Assembly: GCA_947497585.1 (NCBI GenBank)
Contig: CANMHG010000009.1
Coordinates: 62,001-126,000 of the forward strand
Length of the DNA: 64,000 nucleotides
Reading direction: 5' to 3'
Source of the DNA: an uncultured Bacillaceae bacterium
Lineage (GTDB): Bacteria > Bacillota > Bacilli > Bacillales > Bacillaceae_L
Shown here: positions 53,271-60,465 of the stretch, in pieces
Layout of the letters: each line of letters opens with the position of its first letter
Position numbering within the stretch: position 1 is the first letter of the stretch
Notes under the pieces: model-generated
Database searches by the model: none
The model's input: the letters and a program-made list of their open reading frames with translations, nothing else
What the model was told of the DNA's origin: nothing
Position numbers and translations under genes: made by a program

Positions 53271-54060
53271 CTTTTCATTTGAAGAAACGTGGCTGCATAA
53301 GATTAATCCAAGTGTAAAACTTCTTACAATGATATTTCTACTATTTATTGTACTATTTATTCATAACTTAAACTTTATGATGAACTTTGCCATTATAACT
53401 CTCATTCTCTATTGTTTCTTTACAGGACACCCAACAAAACGTGTACTACTCTTTTCGATACCTTTTGTGATTGTATTTATTTCAACAGCATCCTCTATGA
53501 TTCTTTTTGGAAAAGGTGAAACTACCTGGTTTAAATGGGGACTCATTTCTATCTCTGAGGAGAGTTTTTATAGAGGAATACACATAGGTTTTCGAGCGCT
53601 TACTTTTGCAGCCTTAGGTCTGACCTTTGCATTAACGACAAGACCTGTTTACTTATTTTATTCATTAATGCAGCAGTTAAAATTAAAGCCTAAATATGCG
53701 TACAGCTTTATGGCAGCTGTGAGGCTAATACCGATTATGATTGAGGAATTTCAAACTATTCGGAATGCCATGAAGGTCCGTGGAGGTTATGAGAAAGGTG
53801 GATTCCTTTCTGTTTTTTCAAAAATTAAATCCTACACAATACCTCTATTATCTCAAAGTATCCGAAGAGCACACCGAATCGCAGTTGCAATGGAAGCGAA
53901 AGGATTTTCGGATACTACAAAGAGAACGTACTATTATCAAATAGGCTACTCAAGATATGATCTATTATTTATCGTATACTTTGTCATTATGTTACTAGTA
54001 GGCTATGTACTTGCTATCCATCTACCTTACTTACCAACAACAGATATACGTTATAACTAA
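53260..54060 (+). CDS. ykoC: ECF transporter coupling subunit YkoC (EcfT)
   Basis: A 266-residue EcfT-type membrane protein: N-terminal helices, then the cytosolic coupling helices with the A-R-G-like motifs MKVRGGYE and AMEAKGF that dock on the two ATPase sites. TTG 53260 follows AAAGGAGGGTGA and overlaps ykoD by 11 bases. It closes the first thiamine operon just before riboswitch 2. Confidence 0.9.
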   Translation: MQINFSFEETWLHKINPSVKLLTMIFLLFIVLFIHNLNFMMNFAIITLILYCFFTGHPTKRVLLFSIPFVIVFISTASSMILFGKGETTWFKWGLISISEESFYRGIHIGFRALTFAALGLTFALTTRPVYLFYSLMQQLKLKPKYAYSFMAAVRLIPIMIEEFQTIRNAMKVRGGYEKGGFLSVFSKIKSYTIPLLSQSIRRAHRIAVAMEAKGFSDTTKRTYYYQIGYSRYDLLFIVYFVIMLLVGYVLAIHLPYLPTTDIRYN

Positions 54061-54065
54061 ATTGA

Positions 54066-54093
54066 TTGAGAATCTAAAGATGTATGTTATACT
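54066..54093 (+). promoter_or_regulatory. Promoter of the tenI-thiOSGFDE operon
   Basis: TTGAGA (54066-54071), 16-nt spacer, TATACT (54088-54093) with extended TGT before the -10. Confidence 0.65.
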
Positions 54094-54119
54094 AAAGGTA
54101 ATTTAATAGCTTTTTATTT

Positions 54120-54212
54120 TCACTAGGGGAGTCAGACTGTTGACTGAGATGGAAAACCTGTTTCCAGACCCTTTGTACCTGATCTAGATCATGCTAGCGT
54201 AGGGAAGTGGAG
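54120..54212 (+). promoter_or_regulatory. TPP riboswitch 2 (THI element)
   Basis: CACTAGGGGAGTC, GACTGAGAT, GACCCTTTGTACCTGATCTA and TAGCGTAGGGAAGTGG in the standard THI-box order. It gives the biosynthetic operon its own TPP control. Confidence 0.97.
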
Positions 54213-54239
54213 CGGTTGACTTAACCTAATCATAAACTC

Positions 54240-54277
54240 AAACCACTCTTCCTTACCGGAATGAGTGGTTTTTTATT
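54240..54277 (+). terminator. Expression-platform terminator of TPP riboswitch 2
   Basis: AACCACTC (54241-54248) pairs with GAGTGGTT (54263-54270), then six Ts; CCACTC resembles the strand able to compete with the aptamer P1. Confidence 0.9.
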
Positions 54278-54298
54278 TTCTCTTCAAGGAGATATTTT

Positions 54299-54925
54299 AT
54301 GGCAAAAAAAGAACTTCACATCATCTCAACTGGACAGCAGCCAATAAAAGAATTCGTAAGCATTATAGCCAGCATCCACCACTATGTAGACTATATACAT
54401 ATTCGAGAAAAGAAAAGAACTGCCAAGGAAATCTATGATACTGTGACATACCTTACAGAAAATAATATCCCCTTATCTAAAATAATAATAAATGACAGGG
54501 TTGATGTTGCTCATGTCACAGGGGTTGCAGGGGTACAACTAGGTTATTCAAGTTTAGATGTTAAAACAATAAAGTCTAGATTTCCAGAATTAAAGATTGG
54601 TTGTTCAATCCATTCGAAAGAAGAGGCTATAACTGCTGAAAAGAATGGTGCAAACTTCTGTTTATATGGTCACATATATTCAACCGACTCCAAACCTGGA
54701 ATAGCTCCTAGAGGTATTCAAGGCTTAAAAGAAATAGTAAATACAACAAAATTACCTGTGATAGCCATAGGTGGAATTCAGCCACAAAATACAGTAGATG
54801 TCATTGAATCAGGGGCAGCGGGCATTGCCGTGTTATCTGGTGTTTTATTGGCTTCTAACCCTTTAGGTGCAGTAAAAGAATATGCTTACAAACTAGGAAG
54901 GGAAGGTGTACATAATGATGCATGA
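54299..54925 (+). CDS. tenI: Thiazole tautomerase TenI
   Basis: A 208-residue TIM-barrel paralogue of thiamine-phosphate synthase. TenI aromatises the thiazole phosphate made by ThiG rather than coupling it to pyrimidine. Visible features: IHIREKK, IINDRVDVAH, GVQLGYSS, GCSIHSKEEA, and the phosphate loop IAIGGIQPQN. The true synthase ThiE is encoded separately at 58867, which supports this assignment. GGAGAT precedes the ATG. Confidence 0.9.
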   Translation: MAKKELHIISTGQQPIKEFVSIIASIHHYVDYIHIREKKRTAKEIYDTVTYLTENNIPLSKIIINDRVDVAHVTGVAGVQLGYSSLDVKTIKSRFPELKIGCSIHSKEEAITAEKNGANFCLYGHIYSTDSKPGIAPRGIQGLKEIVNTTKLPVIAIGGIQPQNTVDVIESGAAGIAVLSGVLLASNPLGAVKEYAYKLGREGVHNDA

Positions 54926-56045
54926 AAGATATGACGCAATCATCATTGGTGGTGGTGTTAATGGATGTGCAGTAGCCTACAACCTTGCCAAGAGAGGTAG
55001 AAAGGTAGTTTTATTGGAAAAAGACCGAGTGGGGAGTAAGTCCTCTGGAGCTGCTGCTGGAATGATCGCAGCACAAACAGAGCTTGATCAAGATGGTCCA
55101 CTATTTTCCTTGGCCCGAAAAAGTAGAAGCATGTTTAATAATCTTGCTTTAGAGCTTAAGAAGGTAAGCGGAATAGATATAGAACTCGTGAACAAAGGCA
55201 TGTATAAGGTTGCTTTAACAGAAGAACAAGAAGAGGAACTAAAAGGAATTATTAAAGTCCAAACGAATCTAGGTGAAAAAGCTGAGTGGCTTACAGCAAA
55301 TGAGTTACGAATGAAGGAACCGGCTATTTCATCAGAAGTAAGAGGAGCAATGTATGTCCCAGAAGATGGTCAAGTATCTGCACCACAACTTACATCTGCC
55401 TTTGCAAGCTCAGCAGCTGTTCTAGGAGCTGAAATAAAAGAATTTACCGATGTGTATTCAGTTGAATATGAAGATGACCAGGTAAAAGGAGTTATCACAA
55501 ATGAGGGGACGTTTAATAGTGAGAACATCATTGTGTGTACCGGTGCCTGGAGCAAAAAGTTGTTACAACAAACAAATATAGAGTTAGATACTTATCCTGT
55601 TAAAGGCGAGTGCTTCTCTGTAAAAACAACTAAGCCCCTCGTTGAGGGTTCAATCTTTTCTCATGGCTGTTATATCGTTCCTAAAAAAGGTGGACGTTTA
55701 ATTGTTGGGGCAACAGTGAAGCCTCATACTTTCGATCAAAAGGTAACAGTTGATAGTGTATCAACGTTAATGGAAAAAGCAATTAAACTAGTTCCTGAGA
55801 TTGCTAGTGCAGAATGGGAGACAGCATGGGCTGGTATTCGACCACAAACTGGTGATGGACTTCCATACATAGGGGAGCATCCAACTATACAAGGATTGTT
55901 TATTGCGACTGGGCACTTTAGAAATGGTATTTTACTAGCACCAGTAACTGGGGAATTACTAGCAGACTACGTTGAACGTAAACCAATTGATGAGAAGATT
56001 TTTTCCGCTTTTCGAATTGATCGTTCAAATTTAGCAACAGTTTGA
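54915..56045 (+). CDS. thiO: Glycine oxidase ThiO
   Basis: A 376-residue FAD-dependent D-amino-acid-oxidase-fold enzyme that oxidises glycine to the dehydroglycine needed by ThiG. The N-terminal dinucleotide motif is IIIGGGVNGCAVAYNLAKRG, with LLEKD; the C-terminal RPQTGDGLPYIGEH and ATGHFRNGILLAP loops are typical of ThiO. ATG 54915 (or 54918) follows AAGGTG; overlaps tenI by 11 bases. Confidence 0.93.
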   Translation: MMHERYDAIIIGGGVNGCAVAYNLAKRGRKVVLLEKDRVGSKSSGAAAGMIAAQTELDQDGPLFSLARKSRSMFNNLALELKKVSGIDIELVNKGMYKVALTEEQEEELKGIIKVQTNLGEKAEWLTANELRMKEPAISSEVRGAMYVPEDGQVSAPQLTSAFASSAAVLGAEIKEFTDVYSVEYEDDQVKGVITNEGTFNSENIIVCTGAWSKKLLQQTNIELDTYPVKGECFSVKTTKPLVEGSIFSHGCYIVPKKGGRLIVGATVKPHTFDQKVTVDSVSTLMEKAIKLVPEIASAEWETAWAGIRPQTGDGLPYIGEHPTIQGLFIATGHFRNGILLAPVTGELLADYVERKPIDEKIFSAFRIDRSNLATV

Positions 56046-56062
56046 GTAGGAGTGATTGATAA

Positions 56063-56266
56063 ATGAATTTAATCATAAATGGAGATAGAGTGGAAGTGCC
56101 AGAAAGTGTCCAAGATGTATCAATGTTACTAGCGCATTTTAATCTGGATCAAAAGGTTGTCATTGTTGAATGGAATCAATCTATTTTAGAAAAAGGCTCT
56201 CATCAAGAAACAAGATTATCGGATGGAGACCGAATTGAAATTGTACATTTTGTAGGAGGCGGATGA
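56063..56266 (+). CDS. thiS: Sulfur carrier protein ThiS
   Basis: A 67-residue ubiquitin-like protein ending in VGGG, whose terminal diglycine is adenylated by ThiF and converted to thiocarboxylate as sulfur donor for the thiazole. TAGGAGTG precedes the ATG and its stop overlaps the region of the thiG start. Confidence 0.95.
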   Translation: MNLIINGDRVEVPESVQDVSMLLAHFNLDQKVVIVEWNQSILEKGSHQETRLSDGDRIEIVHFVGGG

Positions 56267-56268
56267 TT

Positions 56269-57036
56269 ATGCTGAAAATTGGAAAATATGAATTTAACTC
56301 AAGACTTTTATTAGGTACAGGAAAGTACCCGAACTTTGATATTCAAAAAGAAGCTGTCGAAGTATCCGAATCTGAGATTTTAACGTTTGCAGTAAGACGA
56401 ATGAATATTTTTGAAGCTAGCCAACCAAACTTTCTGGAAAAGCTTGATCTTAGCAAATATACGTTACTACCAAATACAGCAGGTGCGAAAACAGCAGAGG
56501 AAGCAGTGAGGATTGCTAAACTTGCAAAAGCATCTGGACTATGTGACATGATTAAAGTTGAAGTGATTGGCTGCCAAAAAACGTTGCTACCAGATCCAGT
56601 TGAAACGTTAAAGGCGTCAGAAGAGTTACTTAAAGAAGGTTTTATCGTTTTACCTTATACGTCAGATGATGTATTATTAGCAAAACGTTTAGAAGACTTA
56701 GGCTGTCATGCAATTATGCCAGGAGCTTCACCAATTGGATCTGGCCAAGGAATTATTAACCCATTAAATCTAAGATTTATCATTGAACAATCAAGCGTTC
56801 CTGTTATCGTTGATGCAGGTATTGGAACTCCTTCAGATGCAGCCATTGCAATGGAGTTAGGCGCAGACGGTGTACTATTGAATACAGCTGTTTCAGGAGC
56901 GAATGATCCTGTGAAAATGGCAAAAGCAATGAAGCTTGCGATAGAAGCCGGTCGATTAGGATATGAAGCGGGTCGAATTCCGAAAAAACAATATGCAACA
57001 GCTAGCAGTCCGATGGAAGGAATGAGCATTAGTTGA
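56269..57036 (+). CDS. thiG: Thiazole synthase ThiG
   Basis: A 255-residue TIM-barrel enzyme making thiazole phosphate from deoxyxylulose phosphate, dehydroglycine and ThiS thiocarboxylate. Motifs: [32 protein letters not shown], catalytic lysine in MIKVEVIG, and [24 protein letters not shown] 56269 is preferred: AGGAGG lies 9 bases upstream, while ATG 56263 would be only 3 bases from it. Confidence 0.95.
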   Translation: MLKIGKYEFNSRLLLGTGKYPNFDIQKEAVEVSESEILTFAVRRMNIFEASQPNFLEKLDLSKYTLLPNTAGAKTAEEAVRIAKLAKASGLCDMIKVEVIGCQKTLLPDPVETLKASEELLKEGFIVLPYTSDDVLLAKRLEDLGCHAIMPGASPIGSGQGIINPLNLRFIIEQSSVPVIVDAGIGTPSDAAIAMELGADGVLLNTAVSGANDPVKMAKAMKLAIEAGRLGYEAGRIPKKQYATASSPMEGMSIS

Positions 57037-58052
57037 GTGAACGGTATTCACGCCAAGAAATTTTTACCCCAATAGGAATAGAAGGGCAACAAAAAATACG
57101 AAATAAACATGTATTGATTGTAGGTGCAGGTGCTCTCGGAACAGGAAGTGCAGAAGGGCTTGTACGTGCTGGGATTGGAAAACTTACAATTGTAGACCGT
57201 GATTATGTTGAATGGAGCAATCTTCAAAGACAGCAATTGTATTGTGAGGAAGATGCTATCAAGCGTATTCCAAAAGCAGTCGCTGCGGAGAAACGCCTTA
57301 ACATGGTGAACTCTGATGTAGATATCAATGCGCTTGTAATGGATGTTTCAGTTGCTGAAATTGAACGACTGATTGGAGGCGTAGATTTAATTATTGATGC
57401 AACTGACAATTTCGATACAAGATTGTTACTTAATGATATTTCACAAAAGTATAACATACCATGGATTTATGGGGCGTGTGTTGGAAGCTACGGAATTTCC
57501 TACACAATTGTACCTGGTGAAACCCCTTGTTTAAATTGTCTTTTAGAAACGGTTCCAATGGGCGGTTTAACTTGTGATACAGCTGGGATTATCAGCCCAG
57601 CGGTCCAAATGGTTGTAGCGTATCAAGTAACAGAAGCACTCAAGATTTTAGTGGAGGATTTTCAGTCTTTACGTAAAAAATTGGTCTCATTTGATTTATG
57701 GAAAAATCAGCATACAGCGATCAATGTTGAAAAAGTTAAAAAAATAAGCTGCCTATCTTGTGGACCGGAGCGTACGTATCCATACCTATCTTTTGAAAAT
57801 CAGACTAAGACCGCTGTGTTATGTGGACGTGAGTCTGTGCAAATTCGTCCACCAGAACGAATGGACCGCGATTTAGAAAAGCTAGCAGACCTATTGGCGG
57901 CACAAGGTGGAAAAGTCGAAAGAAATCCTTATTTAGTTTCTTTTACGATTGATCAACATCGCTTGGTAATTTTTAAGGATGGCCGTGCATTGGTTCATGG
58001 AACAAAAGATATTGCAGAAGCTAAAACATTGTATCATCGCTATTTAGGTTAG
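57033..58052 (+). CDS. thiF: ThiS adenylyltransferase ThiF
   Basis: A 339-residue E1-like enzyme. It has ATP-binding [26 protein letters not shown], and two zinc cysteine pairs (CLNC in TPCLNCLLE and CLSC in ISCLSCG). It adenylates the ThiS C-terminus. A small C-terminal extension (about 275-339) is present, as in B. subtilis ThiF. The TTG start overlaps the thiG stop (TTGA). Confidence 0.93.
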   Translation: MSERYSRQEIFTPIGIEGQQKIRNKHVLIVGAGALGTGSAEGLVRAGIGKLTIVDRDYVEWSNLQRQQLYCEEDAIKRIPKAVAAEKRLNMVNSDVDINALVMDVSVAEIERLIGGVDLIIDATDNFDTRLLLNDISQKYNIPWIYGACVGSYGISYTIVPGETPCLNCLLETVPMGGLTCDTAGIISPAVQMVVAYQVTEALKILVEDFQSLRKKLVSFDLWKNQHTAINVEKVKKISCLSCGPERTYPYLSFENQTKTAVLCGRESVQIRPPERMDRDLEKLADLLAAQGGKVERNPYLVSFTIDQHRLVIFKDGRALVHGTKDIAEAKTLYHRYLG

Positions 58053-58066
58053 GGGGCTTTTTCAAG

Positions 58067-58870
58067 ATGGTCTATAAGGCACTAACAATTGCAGGTTCCG
58101 ATAGTGGAGGAGGTGCTGGGATTCAAGCAGACTTAAAAACATTCCAGGAACTTGACGTATACGGAATGTCTGCCATAACAGCAGTAACCGCTCAAAATAC
58201 ATTAGGTGTTCAAGGGGTTTACCCAATGTCCGTAGAAGCAGTAACCCGGCAAATCAAATCGATTGCTGCAGATCTCCCACCTCAAGCTGTAAAAACAGGT
58301 ATGCTTTTTAGTAGTGATTTGATTCAGGCTGTTGCAAAGGAATTTAAGCAAGCTGGCTGGGAAAAGCTTGTTGTTGATCCAGTTATGATCGCTAAAGGTG
58401 GGGCGTCACTTTTACAAGAAGAGGCAGTTACAGCTTTAAAAGAGTATTTAATTCCATTAGCATACGTGATTACACCGAATATACCAGAAGCAGAAGTGCT
58501 TACAGAAATGAAGATTAACTCCATGGCTGATCGGAAAATGGTGGCTATAAAGTTGAATGAGCTAGGTGCAAAGCATGTTGTCATTAAAGGTGGACATGAT
58601 AACTCCGAGATGGTCACTGATCTATTATATAATGGAGAACAATTTTACGAGTTTACTAGCAAAAGGCTGATCACTCAGCATACACATGGAACAGGATGTA
58701 CATTTGCAGCTGTTATTACGGCAGAGTTAGCTAAAGGACATACTGTACATGAAGCAATTACAGTTGCCAAAGAATTTATCCATGCAGCCATCGGAGAAGA
58801 GCTTGGGATTGGATCAGGTCATGGTCCAACGAATCACTGGGCTTACAGAAGGGGAGTGCAAGTAGGATGA
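58067..58870 (+). CDS. thiD: HMP/HMP-phosphate kinase ThiD
   Basis: A 267-residue ribokinase-fold enzyme phosphorylating hydroxymethylpyrimidine twice. Substrate motif AGSDSGGGAGIQADLKTF at the N-terminus; the catalytic cysteine region HGTGCTFAA near residue 205. It feeds HMP-PP to ThiE, encoded immediately downstream with a 4-base overlap. Confidence 0.94.
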   Translation: MVYKALTIAGSDSGGGAGIQADLKTFQELDVYGMSAITAVTAQNTLGVQGVYPMSVEAVTRQIKSIAADLPPQAVKTGMLFSSDLIQAVAKEFKQAGWEKLVVDPVMIAKGGASLLQEEAVTALKEYLIPLAYVITPNIPEAEVLTEMKINSMADRKMVAIKLNELGAKHVVIKGGHDNSEMVTDLLYNGEQFYEFTSKRLITQHTHGTGCTFAAVITAELAKGHTVHEAITVAKEFIHAAIGEELGIGSGHGPTNHWAYRRGVQVG

Positions 58871-59502
58871 AAAAGGAATTATTAAGATTATATTTTGTAC
58901 TTGGAAGTCCGAACTGTAATAGAGACCCTAGACATGTTTTAAGAGAAGCAATCGAAGGAGGAATTACTCTCTTTCAATTTCGTGAAAAAGGAACGGGTAG
59001 TTTAGTAGATTCGGAAAAGCTTGAGTTAGCCAAGGATCTATTGAGTATTTGTCGGGAACATCAAATACCATTTATTGTGAATGATGATATTGATCTTGCG
59101 CTCGAAATTGATGCAGATGGTGTTCATATTGGCCAAGAAGATGAATCAGTAAACAGTGCTCGTGAAAAAATCGGTGATAAAATTCTTGGTGTGTCTGCTC
59201 ATAATGTCGAAGAAGCACTCGCAGCAGTGAAAGCTGGAGCAGATTATATTGGTGTTGGGCCGATGTATGAAACATCCACGAAAACTGATGTTAGGGAAGT
59301 GCAAGGTCCTGAAGTAATTGGGTTAATTAGAGAAGCAGGAGTTACATTACCACTTGTGGGAATTGGCGGAATCTCTCAAGGCAAAGCAGAAGCTGTCATA
59401 AAAGCTGGAGCAGACGGAGTAGCAGTTATATCGGCTATTAGTAAGGCGGAATTTCCATTGAAAAGTGCACAGGAAATATTGAGTGAAGTGAAGAAGAGCT
59501 GA
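58867..59502 (+). CDS. thiE: Thiamine-phosphate synthase ThiE
   Basis: A 211-residue TIM barrel joining HMP-PP and thiazole phosphate. Pyrophosphate/metal motifs FQFREKG, IVNDDIDLALEIDADGVHIGQED, VGPMYETSTK and VGIGGI are complete, unlike TenI. Last gene of the operon, closed by the terminator at 59494. thiC is not in this window. Confidence 0.94.
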   Translation: MKKELLRLYFVLGSPNCNRDPRHVLREAIEGGITLFQFREKGTGSLVDSEKLELAKDLLSICREHQIPFIVNDDIDLALEIDADGVHIGQEDESVNSAREKIGDKILGVSAHNVEEALAAVKAGADYIGVGPMYETSTKTDVREVQGPEVIGLIREAGVTLPLVGIGGISQGKAEAVIKAGADGVAVISAISKAEFPLKSAQEILSEVKKS

Positions 59503-59520
59503 TTGTTGGCTCTTTTTTTA
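59494..59520 (+). terminator. Terminator of the thiamine synthesis operon
   Basis: Stem AAGAGC with GCTCTT around the stop codon, then a T-run; short stem, so possibly partial. Confidence 0.7.
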
Positions 59521-59522
59521 TT

Positions 59523-59703
59523 TGCGGACTGAGATACCGTTATTTTGCTTAAATTCGAGGATTTTGATGCTTTTCGGACTCAGGGGCCGTTATTCAATCA
59601 AAAAGTGGTAATTATTAGACCTAAACTTCCCAATAACGGCCTGTGAGTCCGCTAAACTTTAAAAATAGCAAATTCTCATGAAATAACGGCATCTGAGTCC
59701 GAT
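59523..59703. repeat. Four-copy inverted set of CGGACT..CCGTTATT units
   Basis: Two forward units (GCGGACTGAGATACCGTTATT at 59524 and TCGGACTCAGGGGCCGTTATT at 59574) are followed by two inverted ones (AATAACGGCCTGTGAGTCCG at 59632 and AATAACGGCATCTGAGTCCG at 59683). Spacing within each pair is 50 bp, so the set can fold into a large cruciform-like structure. No gene. Confidence 0.85.
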
Positions 59704-59775
59704 AGTACTTCAACAGGACTGGGCTATAGTACCGAAACCGAATCGAAGTGATGAAATTTGTCGCAAAAGTAGTAA

Positions 59776-59804
59776 TTGACAAAATTATGTACACAGTGAT
59801 AAGC
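59776..59804 (+). promoter_or_regulatory. Probable promoter of the bmr leader transcript
   Basis: A perfect TTGACA (59776-59781) about 17 nt before a weak -10 (ATAAGC or TAAGCT, 59799-59805), about 45 bases before the leader start. Confidence 0.5.
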
Positions 59805-59852
59805 TTACAAAAGAAAAATACTAACAGTTAATGGAAAAGGAGGGAAATCGAA

Positions 59853-59951
59853 ATGGAAATTGTAGTAGCAATTGTCATGCAGCAAGATACTAATAAGCAA
59901 TACCAACAATTGAATCATTTCGTGACCTGTCCTTTTATTGCACTTTTTTAA
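59853..59951 (+). CDS. 32-codon regulatory leader peptide (BmrB-like)
   Basis: ATG 59853 follows AAAGGAGGG and encodes 32 residues ending CPFIALF. It precedes two intrinsic terminators and a BmrCD-type exporter, the arrangement of B. subtilis bmrB, whose translation controls read-through when antibiotics slow ribosomes. Codons 24-26 (GTG ACC TGT, 59922-59930) are the exact complement of 59977-59985, the 5' half of terminator 1. I do not see homology to the BmrB peptide sequence itself, so the name is by position. Confidence 0.8.
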   Translation: MEIVVAIVMQQDTNKQYQQLNHFVTCPFIALF

Positions 59952-60008
59952 TTTTACTTACAAAAGTACATAATGCACAGGTCACCATAGGTGACGTGTG
60001 CTTTTTTT
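59922..60008 (+). promoter_or_regulatory. Attenuator: antiterminator versus terminator 1
   Basis: Terminator: GCACA-G-GTCACC (59975-59986), loop ATA, GGTGAC-G-TGTGC (59990-60001), seven Ts. Antiterminator: GTGACCTGT inside the leader (59922-59930) with ACAGGTCAC (59977-59985). They share the same strand, so only one can form. A ribosome on the leader end would free the terminator; a stall further upstream would free the antiterminator. Confidence 0.85.
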
Positions 60009-60089
60009 GTTCCCGAAAACGAGATCAAACCCGTTTTCGGCATACATATAGGATTTCACTTTTATTTAGTGTCTTCTATATCGTAAGCG

Positions 60090-60128
60090 AAAGCATATCG
60101 CACTATTTGCGGTATGCTTTTCTTTTTT
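60090..60128 (+). terminator. Second terminator in the bmr leader
   Basis: 13-bp stem (60090-60102 with 60108-60120, one G-U), 5-nt loop, T-rich tail. A further hairpin without T-run (CCGAAAACG/CGTTTTCGG, 60013-60040) lies between the two terminators. Confidence 0.85.
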
Positions 60129-60185
60129 TGTTTAGGAAATTTATTTAAAGTACCTGGTAGTTAACAAAGTCTTTAAGTTTACTAC

Positions 60186-60307
60186 GTCCAGCTCCAGCGC
60201 CTAGCCCCTCGAGGTCAAATAACCTGTTTCATAAAAAGTCAAAGTGCAGACTTTTTCTGTCACAGAACATTTGCTTGTCGGGGCTGACCAAGGCGCTTGC
60301 GCTTTTG
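60186..60307. repeat. Dispersed Bacillaceae repeat inside the bmr leader
   Basis: GCTCCAGCGCCTAGCCCCTCGAGG at the left and TTGTCGGGGCTGACCAAGGC, GCTTGCGCTTTT at the right form a long imperfect inverted repeat that I recall as a common intergenic element in Bacillus relatives. A mini-hairpin (AAAAAGTC/GACTTTTT, 60232-60256) lies in its centre. Confidence 0.7.
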
Positions 60308-60374
60308 TAATCTGTGTACTACACCAAACCGGTGTTTACAAATATATAAAACTAATTAAAGGAGGAGCAAACTA

Positions 60375-60431
60375 TGAACATAGCTAGTGTGTTGATGATG
60401 AATTATGAAGGATATCTCGAAAGTGGCTAGT
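60375..60431 (+). CDS. 18-codon reading frame before bmrC
   Basis: ATG follows a perfect AAAGGAGGAG and encodes 18 residues (MNIASVLMMNYEGYLESG), stopping 35 bases before the exporter start. The ribosome site is as strong as that of a real gene. It may be a second leader or a chance mini-frame. Confidence 0.45.
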
Positions 60432-60465
60432 TTGTTTTGACAAACATGAGAGGAGCTGACAGAAC

